Of a DNA stretch of 64,000 nucleotides, positions 12,326-23,457 are shown in pieces. The notes under the pieces are model-generated. The model saw nothing but the letters and a program-made list of their open reading frames with translations. It was not told the origin of the DNA and did no database searches. Source of the stretch: Centroberyx gerrardi (Eukaryota > Chordata > Actinopteri > Beryciformes > Berycidae); NCBI RefSeq assembly GCF_048128805.1, contig NC_135999.1, positions 22,183,659-22,247,658 of the forward strand. The letters run 5' to 3'. Positions within the stretch are counted from its first letter, which is position 1. Every line of letters begins with the position of its first letter. The position numbers and the translations under genes were made by a program.

Positions 12326-15300
12326 TCAACTCCTGGCCATGAAGGCAGACACCAACAGACACAACCACAGTGGTAGGGAGAGGGTCAGGGCAGGAGGGCC
12401 ACCAGAACGCACAATGGAATGGTAGCACTTGCCTACATTGCCAACTTTATCGACAGCGACAAACTCGACTATCTGTGAGCAGCAGGAGGCGTTGTATGCT
12501 GCCTGAATGATGGGAACACTCAGGGAGGTGTGAAAGAGGTTTCCATCACCCTGGCGCAGGGTAATGCTCTCTATGCCAGTGCCGTTACCATCGGTGAGGT
12601 TGGCCGAGAGCTCCCACTGGAAAGGTTCACACTGAGACACATCTTCAGGGCAATTATCAGCTAGTACACTGACCACTTCGCACAATGGCTGAACAAAATC
12701 TGTAACCTGGAGAGAGGATAGAAAAAAAGGGCAGGGAAAGTTGTGCATCAGTTAATAATGCATGAAATTTAAACAAGAAATTACTATTTAGATCAGGACT
12801 TCGACCTTTGGTAGGAGTGCCTCAGTTATGGCCATCTTTGTGGCTGGACAGGTTGTTTTTTTTCCATTCCAACTGAGTGTATTCCAAAATGTGCCAGGCT
12901 GGTGAAGAATATAGGTAGTTTGCACACAAAACAATCATTGTGCAAAGGTTCTGCACCAAGAATGTGCCAGGTTACCTTGGTAATGACAGAGAGTCTTAGC
13001 ACGATGTAATTGGAGTCCACACCGCTGGATGACTTGGCTTCAATAGTCAGAGTAGCATCAGTGCCTGATGGTGTGTTGACAGGTGGCGTGATGGTCAAAG
13101 TAGCATTAGTATATTGACCAGTTGTCAAGGTGAGACTGTCAAAATAGGAACAAACTTTAAGGTTATAGAAACTGTGAGTGTGTTTAATTTCTATTCACAT
13201 AATGTAGAAACTAATTCAGTAACTTGAGACAAAGCAAATTTTAAGATTTAGAGTCATGCGTCAGTGTTGATAAGGGCACCCAGTTGAAATATGCTTTGAG
13301 CTACCTCCCCTCACCTGGCTGGGAAGGTAATGGGGAATCTTCTGTCGTTTTTGGCGTTGATGGTGTAGGTACCTCCAGAGCCCTGTGTCATGACACTGAA
13401 GGGGAGTGAAAAGGTTTCCCCTGGCTCCACACTGCTGTCTACCACAGCCTGAGGAAGAAAAAAGGGGAGGAAGAAGGGGAGGAAATAGAGGTGAAGAAGA
13501 GTAATATCCTTCCTCATATTCTTCTAAAGTTGGATCTTGAGATGCGTCTCATGCTTCCCAAGTTTGAATAATGTATACAGAGGAAGTGAAGAGACTGACC
13601 CTGATGTTCACTTTGGAGACCGACATCTGGGTGGTGGACTGCCTTTGGAATTGGCTGTTTGACACTATGTCATTTCCTTTCAGCATGACCACAAACTCCC
13701 CCTCAGGGACCTTAGCAATAGTAACCAGGATGTCTCCATTGCCCATGTCAGTTGTGGTGCCATTGCTGACATCCTCAGGACCAGAGACCGTTACCAAGCC
13801 AACCTCACCAATAGTCATCGAGGATGGACCTTTCCTACCCATTACTGATAGCAACAGGGTGGCAGGCTGGCCTGGGTATACAGAACAAAGGAGTAAATAC
13901 CGTATGATAAAAGGAAAATTCATTTTTCTGGCCATAAATGATTATTTGGTTGCTTCAAGAGTAAACATTGGATAATTTTAATTGCAAAAAAGCAAACATA
14001 GTCTTGCAATCAGTTTTAGAAAAATTGTGGATGGTTTTAGCCCCGTCCTCAGCCTCCAATGATCCTCATGAATTTGCAGTTTGGCTACAAGAAACCAGAT
14101 TGGCTTAAGGAAAAAGATTTTTAGAAAACATAAATACATTTTCAGTTTTTTTCAATCAGAGAGCATTTGTTCATGTTTTAATTTAAGATCATTACATTTT
14201 ATACAATTATTTACACATAACACATAATTTGCAAGGGTGGAAGTAACTATGTACATTTACTCACATTACTATAATTGAGTAGCTTTTTGGTGTACTTTTA
14301 CTCTGAGTACATTTTAAATGAGCTACTTTTTACTTTAACTTAATTCGATTTTTACACCAGTATTTTTACTTCTACTTGAGTAAAATATCAGTAGTAGGCC
14401 TTCTTATATTTGAGTAGGACATTCTAGTACTCTTTCCACCACTGATAATTATATATAATTACTTTTTTGTCAGTATAATTTACAGTAAATGAGTGTTGTG
14501 AAACTGATAAGTCTTGTGACTCTAAAATGGTGTTAATTACTGTATAATAGCTTTATTGGATGTACCTGCTTGTGGACGCCCACTGATTACCGCATAACCT
14601 GGGTGAGGTCCCTGGAAGGCCTCCACAAAGTCATAGATAAAGGTGATAGTACTCTGGCCTGGAAAAATACACATGCACACATACAGTATGTACAGAAACA
14701 TACAGTAGATAAAGAAGCACTCAGTGAACAATTACAAATGAAGCCTGATACTGTGTCTTCACTCTGGTTTAAAACAGATTTTACTACCAACAGCTGTGGA
14801 ATAGTTTGTGCTAATCAAACTATTTTGACACTAGAAGCAGCATAATCCGCCTGCCTCTCCTCAACAAGGGCACAGTTTGCATAGCTCAAAAAGCTGTGGG
14901 AAAAAATATCAATATGAAATATGCTGAGAACAAGATTCATTTTATGTTCTATTGTCCTGCTTGAAATGTGTTGTATTGCGAAATGACTTCCGTCTTTATG
15001 AATTTCTTCTGGCTAGATGATTATGAAAAACTAAAGAAGTACGTTTTAGAAAGGGCAGTTTCCATATTGCTCACTTCATTTGTAAAGCATGGAAAAAAAG
15101 GCAAAATATTTTGTTTGTGTGATACCTGAGTTTGCGGCATGTTTTTTCTTCTTTTACTATTATGTTGTACACCCATAATTAAGTGATAGTGTCATGTACG
15201 TCCATGTGGGCTGGGCAATGTGTGTGTATGACACTTAAATTAAATCAATCAATCAATCAATCATGTTACTGGTTAGAAAACAGTTGCAGTTGGGTTAACA

Positions 15301-18300
15301 GTAAACAGTAGATACAGGGCCAGTGTGAATATGATATGGGCTCAACAAATTACCTAAATCTCTGTGTACGTACTGTATGTAAAGGACAGAATTTCAACAG
15401 CAACTTCATAAGTGTTCATAAGCGACTTACTTATTCGAAGTTTTTTTGGACAAAAGCGTCTGCTAAATGACATAACGTAATGTAATGTAAGTACAATGTG
15501 CAACCAACAGATAGTGATAAAGCGCAGACAGATGGATATACAGTATCTGACCTGTGACTTTGAGTGTGTAGGGCTGGTTGGAGTTGATGGTGATCTGCCA
15601 GGTTCCTGCCTGCTGGTCGGCATTGAGACGAACTCTCCTCAAGTTGCCCACGGACTGAATGGTGCCCAGCTTACCACTGGCCTCACTGTGGCTCTGGCTC
15701 ACACCTGGAAAATTATAGCATGCATTATATCATGATAACATACATTATAGGGATGTTATCAGTCATATGTCAGCCTCTTTTGTATTTACACATACTAACA
15801 TATGCACAAACACTGGCCTTAAAGGAATACAACGACTTTTCGTAAATAAACTCTTTGATCACCTCAATATTGTATGACTAGAAGATTAATAGAAGTGTCC
15901 ACTTTGTGTGCTCAGTATTTAGTACTTTGTGATGATGCTATGCTAGTGCATCTCATCCACAAAACAATACTCATTGACCTTTTAAGTGTTAAACAGCACT
16001 GTGGCAAACTACATACAAAATGGACATAAAAAGGCAAAACTTTTACTAGTTTGTGTGGTGTGATAATAAATTAATTCGAGAGCTTATCTGCCAAAATGTA
16101 CGCATTTTCCTTTAATGTGGTTCTTAGTGAGAAAGTTGGCTGCCCTTCATGTCTCAAACGCAAGACTCAAATAAATGCGAACAGTGTGTTGGGTATGGTG
16201 TGTTACCTGCTGGGTTGGTCAGTGTGAAGGTAATGGAGGTTCCTGTGATGTAGAGAGTGATGTTATTCAGGGATCCATCCAACATGAAGGGGAAGGTCTC
16301 CTGCTTAGACTCCCTTGCTCGCTGAAGAACCGTTACCTGATGGAGGGGAGAGAGCAGGGGGAGCAATTTACCACTGAATTTTTCAAACTGTAAAATGAGA
16401 TAGCAGGTCTGTGTCTTCTGGTGGAACCACTTAGTAAGCACTGTAAGAGAAACAGAATGATCAATGGATATAGGACTTGCTGACCAAAGAACTGCATGGT
16501 CTTACCAGGGCTGAGGTGGAGGTGTCGAGGATGACCTGCGTGGCCTGAGGCAGCTGACGTTTGGACACCTTGATGGCCTGGCCGCCAGAGGCCAGAGCTA
16601 GGTCGCTGTAGTCGTTGAAGGAGGAAGCACTGAGGGAACGACGGCGCCTCTTACTGGCCCCCGTCATGAAGAATGACACCTGTAGAGAAAGGAAGGCATG
16701 GGGGAAGGAAGCGGGCAACAAGGTGGAAAGGAGGTAGGATGTAAATCTTTTGATAGGCAGAGGGAGTTGGATAAGGGGTATCGGCATGTAAGGGAATGAA
16801 AGGCAGAGATGTGATTTGAACACAGCCTCTCAGTGAATATGGGGGCAGTATTGGGTGACAGTATTTACCGTTGACTTGGTGCTCGTAATGAGAGCAACAA
16901 TGGTGTCCTTGAGTGCGATGTCTTTGGCTATGGCATCAGTGAATACATAGATGTAAGAGGAGGCAGGGGCACCAGTCAAAGCCAACTAGAGAACGAGATA
17001 GGCAGACAATGAATTACCTGTCCTTAAGGAATCTGTAAAATTAATTGGTTGGAAAATGTTAACCCAATCAATCATTATCCCAATTGTGACTGTAAGATAT
17101 TATGATCACAAAGTCACTATACCTGGAGCCCTGATAGGCACATCTCAGGGGCGTCACCACCTCCTTTTGCTCTGAGCTTAGAGATCTCTTTTTTCATTTC
17201 ATTAGGGTCTGTTGTCCTTATCATGGGTCCAAAGTCTACACGTAAGCACGAAAAGAGGTGACTGAGAGAAGAATCATTTCTGAGTTCAAGAGATTTTGGC
17301 ACAACATAGTATTTTTTCTTTGATCATTTTAAACCAAAGCTGTGGCTTTATGCAGATCTATGCACTATAGATCACTAAATCTACTTTAAGTGAGATTACA
17401 GTTTTTGGGCCAGAACAGTACATGTACAGTGAAGCATAATGTTCTGTGAAAAAAAAGTCTATGGCATTATCACACTGCCAGTATAAAGAATTTGGACTGA
17501 ATTTCGGCTATCATGCATCACTGAAGGTAGTTGGAGTGTGACAAGAGTGCAATAGTATGTGGCTTAAGGGCACCTGTAGTGTCCTAAACATGATCGATAG
17601 GGTACAAGAGATCGTACCAGGGTCATTGAAGGGGACCAGAATGTACTCGGAGGGCTCGTCCTGCGTTCCTTTTTTGCTGTCAATGATTTCGTAAACAACG
17701 CTCCTGGCCTCGTCGATGTCGTCTGACATACTGCCTGTCGTGTCAATAACAAAACACAAGACGGATGAACGGGCGATCCCCATCATTCTGTGAAAGAGAA
17801 GGTGAGATAGAAAAACAGAAGGACAGGTTAGACCTAATGTGCCTTTTCACTCTGGTCATTTGTGTTTCATCATATGTAATAGTAATTTCAGATTACCTTC
17901 TCTGGCACACACGCACACACTGTATGGATATATTTTTGCGCCTGAACATTGTACCTCAGGAAGTCATTGTCCCCGGCGGCTCCCCGGATGTCCTCCAGCA
18001 GCTGCAGGCTGGCGGTGGTGGCTGCATTTACGGCAGCTGTGTGGAAGGCCTGGTTTGGGTGACGCTCATCTTTGTTGATGCCACCGCGAGGGACTACCGT
18101 GCTGGTCAGGTCAGATGCACCTCCATGGCTACATTTGCCTGGCACAGGGCAGAAGGGAGGTTAGAGAGACAGGGCTCAATGTACTTTTCTGCGATAGATT
18201 GGTTTGGCACAATTAAATCATGTGTTCGTCATGTTTTTATTTTAGATTTTACTTTAAAGTGATGTTGAACTTTGGTAATACCTGTTTATTTAACCTTTCA

Positions 18301-21174
18301 GTTGGTAAGTGTAACACCGAAATCTGGTTGGAAGAATTTGTTCAAACTTAAAGGTTTAATAACATAACACATGAGCGACAGTACTAGTTTTTTTATGTAT
18401 TGTCAGAATCTGCTTTGTTTGCATTTGTTTATGTGCTAAAAGTGTAAAAGAAAAAAACAATTCTCCAATCGTCTCTACCAGAGCAACAGATAACAGAGAA
18501 TGGACAATTTTGGGGCCATGGCCAGGAAGCTACACAACCCAAGGCACTACCAAAGTTCAACATCACTCTAAGAGTCGCTGTGAATGTCAGATGAGAGTGA
18601 TAGTGGTGATGTGTTTTATTTTATGGTTCAGTGTAATAACTGGATTACCACCAGGACATACAAGGCACACCACTGGCAGCGGCCACTGGCCCACAGAACA
18701 TGCTTGCCCCTTGGTCCCCTTGTGTGATAATCCATGCATGCTCATTGTGATTGTGGAGGAATGTGTGTGTGCATATCTTATAGAAGTATCTAATAGTGTT
18801 ATGTATGTCATTGATACCTTTAGGTTTGGCATTGGAGAAGACTCCCATGTAGCCTGAGGTGAGTTTCTTCTCCTTCAGAATGTTGGGAAGGATCGGGTTG
18901 GGGCATGTCCCACTGGCACAGTCACTGCAGGTGGCAGTGTCAACATCTAAAAAAAATGCAAACAGGATGCAGAGTAAACAAGAAATTCTACCTCAGACAA
19001 ACCAGTTTCAGATAATGTTTTCTGGTTAGCAGAGCCATTTTGTAGCCTTCAGAAAGCCACACAGGTTTCCTATAAAGAGAGAAAAACACATGTGCACACA
19101 CTTCGCTCTTTGGTCCTCAGATATGCTCCATAGGTGGAGCTTTACCCAACCCATAATAATGGACATTATCTACTTTATGTTTATGGCAACAATTTTACAC
19201 AAACCCCCACACCCATTGACATACACACATACACAAACACATACTCTGCCCTTTAGATAACCTGTAAAACATTTAAGTGTGCCATAATTACAGGAGAGGA
19301 TAGGTGGTCACTATCTTTCACACCAAATAAAAGCTTCTCTTGCATTACTAGTAGTGCTTATTATTAGTGCTTATTCTTATAGGGCAAAAGGACGAACAGA
19401 CAATGAGATAGAAACAGCTGAAACATAGATCTCTCTCACTCATTCTCTCTCTCACTCACACACACACCTGCCAGGTTTTCCAGAGGAAGGTCTGGGCGTA
19501 TGAGGTTGATGTGTGGCTCTGTGTTTCCCAGCTCCACCCAGTTACTGTGGCTGTAGAAGTCCTGACACACACACATGCAAAGAGTTTTTAATTTCATACT
19601 CGGTAATTTATGCACCCGGTAAAGTGAATCTAGAACTTTTCCTTCTCCGTCCTTCCCATTCCTCCCTCTCAGTCACGTTAAAACCAATTCTCCCCCATCG
19701 TTTTTTGCATCCTTTCTATCCCTGTTTGTTATTCTATCTCTTCCCCCCATCTTTCCTTTCAGCCACTCTACCCCAAGCTGTCTCCCTCCATCCTTCTCAC
19801 CTGTAGGGTATGCAGGACTCTGCCCAGTGTTTCCCTAGCGGCCTGGAAGTTCTCATTGCGAAGGTTAGCCTTGATGCTGGCCACACCGTTTGTGATCAGG
19901 CGCCGCCCCTCCACGAAGGCCTCCGAGTTGAAGTGGTGTGGAGCACTGAAATATATACAGTATATATTTACAGTTGATTAATGGGTCTATGGTCAGTAAA
20001 TTACATACATTTGTGCACAAGCCTTGGAACACATTTAATCCCATATCATCTTGTTTAGTTTTACCATCGAGCCACTCATAATTCTGTTCTATGCTATTCT
20101 ATTGTTTCTGTTCTGTTCAGTTCTGTTTTCACCATTCTCCCACCTGTTGATAAAGTCACGGTCTATCAGTCCATTCTGGACGTAGATCACTTGCAGCGCT
20201 GAGCGGAACTTGGCGGCCGACACTTCTCCGGTTGCCGTGAAACCAAGACAGGCCTGGACCAGCTCCTCCGCAGAGTTACCCTGGGGTCAAAGGTCAAAAG
20301 GTTAGAGGTTAGAGATCCAGTAATAGGCAATGAAGAGTGGTAAGATTATGCAACTAGGTACACACACAAACTCGACGGGAAGAATGCCTGACTTGGAATG
20401 CCCAAAGATGATCTATCGCTTAAGACCCCGGGCTCTGGAGCCTATCCCTGCTGGTCTAGAAAAGAAGTTACTCCTGTGCGCCTCTATTACTCTGCCTTGC
20501 TCTCAGCCCTACTACTGTCTTACTAAAAAAAATACTAAGGAGAGTGGCGTGACTGCTCTCGCTTAAAAAATGTGGCTAGGAATAAACTGCAAAGGGAGTG
20601 TTAATCAAGTGCACATTATTCCTCTCTTTCTGACTGTCTTACACTTTCTATCTAGCATATTGTACACCTTCTGTCCTATGCTAAGTGGAAACACTGGAGT
20701 GGGGAGGATTTGTATTCCTGTTGACACATGCACATGTACTTGCATGTACACAGACACACACACACACACATACAAATGCAAAGCGATCATTTCCATTGTT
20801 CCATCTCACTTTTCTGTTTTCCATAATATGATTCACTGGATGATGAATTTAAAGGTGCTAGGAAATCCAGGCTAAATTATGGCACACATTTGACACACGT
20901 ATGGATGAGTGTGTATGTGTGCATTTCTTGGTGTGTGTGTATTTGTTGTGTTTGCATTTGTGCAGTGTACAGGTGTGTGCTTCCTGCCTACCGTGGGATT
21001 GAACTCATGACCAGAGGCTTCAGCCACCGCCCGACACGTCTCCTTCACTTTTTGTAATAGAGCAGCTCCCGTAATGCTGACATGAGTGGACGCCCCACCC
21101 CCGATGGGGGCAAAGGCCATGGTGGAGCCTGATAGAGTCAAGGCCATCAAGGCGATGCCCAGCACTGGTGACAT
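12326..21174 (-). CDS. vwa7: von Willebrand factor A domain-containing protein, VWA7 family
   Basis: Seventeen coding exons (minus strand): 21174-20992, 20280-20144, 19945-19801, 19561-19468, 18946-18818, 18138-17955, 17787-17618, 17235-17123, 16985-16869, 16679-16506, 16336-16207, 15704-15552, 14658-14566, 13871-13600, 13448-13315, 13135-12976 and 12706-12326. All boundaries are GT-AG, all phases agree, and the sum is 2769 nt (922 aa), near the usual size of VWA7 (about 890). A signal peptide begins [16 protein letters not shown]. The N-terminal region contains [17 protein letters not shown] domain starts near residue 297 with a MIDAS-like [11 protein letters not shown]. Beta-sandwich-like repeats follow, and the C-terminus is a hydrophobic stretch with almost no tail, suggesting a GPI-anchor signal or a short membrane anchor. 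The protein is therefore expected to be secreted or cell-surface; its ligand is unknown. An acceptor (TTTTTACAG) seven bases upstream of the ATG shows that a 5' non-coding exon lies further upstream. It could instead be the related fish vwa10-type paralogue. Confidence 0.88.
14232..14445. mobile_element. Short palindromic MITE in a vwa7 intron
   Basis: The block begins AAGGGTGGAAGTAACTATG and ends TAGTACTCTTTCCACCACTG, with internal GAGTAC/GTACTT motifs repeated in both orientations. Such self-complementary sequences of about 200 bp are very common dispersed elements in fish. It lies in the intron between exons 14658-14566 and 13871-13600. Confidence 0.5.
15421..15490. repeat. Fish SINE/LINE2-type 3' tail
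   Basis: The stretch AGCGACTTAC...GGACAAAAGCGTCTGCTAAATGACATAACGTAATGTAATG matches the tail shared by many fish SINEs and L2-like LINEs, except that it is internally shortened. It lies in an intron of the VWA gene. Related sequences occur near 45060 and 61450. Confidence 0.5.
18254..18571. mobile_element. MITE with 15-bp inverted ends, copy 1 (vwa7 intron)
   Basis: Terminal inverted repeats GTGATGTTGAACTTT (18259-18273) and its exact complement (18552-18566), flanked by TTTAAA on the left and TCTAAG on the right. The internal sequence is shared with the block at 60347-60829, including GATTGTC-type and GTTTATGTGCTA segments. It sits in the intron between exons 18946-18818 and 18138-17955. No coding capacity was seen. 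Confidence 0.65.
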
Positions 21175-21888
21175 GATCAGTCTGTAAAAAGTTGAGAGAA
21201 ATTGATTAATAATTAGATGTCAGATTGATTAAATGACAAGTGATGGAAAATTACAATAATGATTCACTTCATTCTCGCTATCAATCTTCTTTCTCACACT
21301 GCCAAAGCTTCAGTGTTTTTTGATGCTATATTAAAAGATAGTATTGAAATCAGATTAATTTACAGTTGAATCAAACAATTAAAATCTTAGGACAATCCAA
21401 AGTCCTGAATGAAATGAGCATGTGAAATGTGAAATGAGAAAAAGAAAAGTGAATTTATGGTCACGTACATTCAGACATCAAAAGATTCTGCCTAGCCATA
21501 ATCCAAAATTGCCGCTGTGTGAAGAAGCAGGCATTAGGAAATCAATACATAACAAACTGCATAAACCTTCCTTTTGATGTTAAGTCCAAGTCCCAAAGTT
21601 CCTCTCAGAAAATTGAAAAAAAGGAATTGTAGAGTAGAAAGGTAAAGTTACACATTTGTGTCCCTAAAGCATAAACTTGAAGAATGTACAGCTGTGCCCC
21701 TCCCAGCCCAGAACATTCTTGCACTTTTTGCTTTGTCCTTTTGTTGCTATTCACATAGATTTCTCAACAAAGTGATAATGTAAATATTGGACTGAAAGAT
21801 TCTGGATAGTGGGCTCCACCTCTGATAAACAATACTGCAAACTACTTGCTTGAGTATGAAAAAAAAAATAAAAATAAAAAATAAATAA

Positions 21889-21892
<4 letters not shown>

Positions 21893-21942
<50 letters not shown>
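21893..21942. repeat. (TA)n microsatellite
   Basis: About 25 uninterrupted AT dinucleotides, preceded by an A-rich run with AAATA repeats. Confidence 0.95.
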
Positions 21943-21950
<8 letters not shown>

Positions 21951-22399
21951 GTACAGAAAAATAGGCTGCTTAATTTAACAGCAAAATAAAGTTATTCTTA
22001 GTTAATCTCAAGTATGAAGTAATTTTGAGGTATATAGAAACAAAAGAAACAATATCTGATCAAAGTAAACATTTTTTATAATACCATCAACATCATCATC
22101 ATCATAACTCTGAAAAAGTCTTGGAAACATAGAACAGTTCAAAATGTCATAAGCAATGTTGCAAAAAGCAAAAGCAAAATTGTGCCATACCTTGTTCATT
22201 AAATGAACTAAATTATGACTATGAAATACCATCATACCTTGAGGCTACTCAACTGTTATGAAATCCTCTCCCAATGACGCTCTGAGAAGTCTAGCAGGCA
22301 AGACCGCCCTGAAATCTACACCTGAATATATACGGCACACTCAGATAGGGAGGGGGGCAGACCAGCAGGTGGAGACAGGAGGAAGTATGGATACGTTTC

Positions 22400-22400
<1 letters not shown>

Positions 22401-22460
<60 letters not shown>
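22401..22460. repeat. (GT)n microsatellite
   Basis: Sixty bases of GT repeat with a single ATAT interruption near the left end. Confidence 0.95.
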
Positions 22461-22461
<1 letters not shown>

Positions 22462-22710
22462 CACGCGCATGTGCTCATACTAATGATTAACTCCCCATGT
22501 TTTCCATTTAACATCACCGTCAGTGGTACAGTCAGTCATGTATATGTCAATGAATCACAGCTGGTATCGTACATCCATGCATGTAGGTGTGTGTATAGTC
22601 ATAATTTGATATATAAGAGAATTGTGATACTGTACAAATACACATTCTGAAATTAATCTTTTATTAGTTTAACATAATGACAACCACACAATGACGCAAT
22701 GAAAGTGTAT

Positions 22711-23343
22711 TGTTATGACCCTGGGTCATAATTTGTATTTGAGTGTGTGTTTTTGTTGTTTATCCCTCCCTGCCTGAGGGTGGTGGTGTTCACCCCGTTT
22801 GTGTGTTCTCCAGTTTGTTGAGTTGCAGGTGCCGGCTGGTGATTGGACGGGAGACTGATGGCGCCTATTTTAAAAAGGGCGTCTGTCCGATGCCGGCTCA
22901 CTCCTCCTCCTTCCTGGCTCCCAACCGGACCGTGCTGTGCTTTGCCACATGAATACTGTGTTGACCTAGTGGTGTAGATTGACTTTGTTATTAAGAATGT
23001 AAATAACTTTTGGAAGAGCAGTCCCGGTAGCCATAGGGGTGAGAAGCCTTTTTTTCTTTGTTTTCTTTTCTCTTGTTTCTGATAGGGAGGCAGGGAAGCT
23101 GATTGTACTTTTGTTTTCGTTTGCTTAAGTTAGGCAAGTTAGTTACCTTTTTTTTCCATAGATCGTTTTGTTTGTTATTTTGGCTGTGCTCCCCCCGACG
23201 TTTTGCTACCGTATTGAAGAGTGATTAAATAAATCAATTTTGTTTGGACTGCACCTGCTGTGGCACTGGTCATCTTTGGGAGTTGGGAAAGAGGGGAGTC
23301 ACTTTTATGCTATGCTCGGTTTTCCCCTAGGCCGGGCGTAACA
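22711..23343 (+). repeat. 5' LTR of the Gmr1-type element
   Basis: 633 bp, TG...CA, with 5-bp inverted ends TGTTA/TAACA. It contains a TATA-like ATTTTAAAAAG in the left half and AATAAA at 23228-23233, consistent with promoter and polyadenylation functions. Compared by eye with the 3' LTR, only one base substitution and a poly(T) length difference (8 versus 12) were found. Confidence 0.95.
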
Positions 23344-23348
23344 TAAAT

Positions 23349-23362
23349 TGGGGGCTCGTCCG
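23349..23362 (+). other. Primer binding site, tRNA-Pro type
   Basis: TGGGGGCTCGTCCG lies five bases after the 5' LTR. It matches the first 14 bases of the primer binding site complementary to the 3' end of tRNA-Pro, well known from gammaretroviruses. Minus-strand DNA synthesis would be primed here. Confidence 0.75.
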
Positions 23363-23457
23363 TTCTTTTCCTCGTGTTTCGTCGGGTAGGTTCGGTAGGT
23401 ATTTTGACCTATTTTTGTTTCATAATTTTGGTTGACACTTTTTTCTTGAGTGGCACT

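Larger units (their letters stand above)
21182..22710. other. Upstream region of the VWA gene, no coding exon seen
   Basis: AT-rich DNA between the first coding exon of the minus-strand VWA gene and the retrotransposon. It must contain part of the 5' untranslated structure or first intron. A long (TA)n run at 21893-21942 and a (GT)n run at 22401-22460 occur here. No other gene was supported. Confidence 0.5.

Noticed and set aside
22743..22952. 69-codon frame repeated at 28175-28384
   Set aside because: It is duplicated only because it lies in both LTRs, and it has no homology or coding role there.
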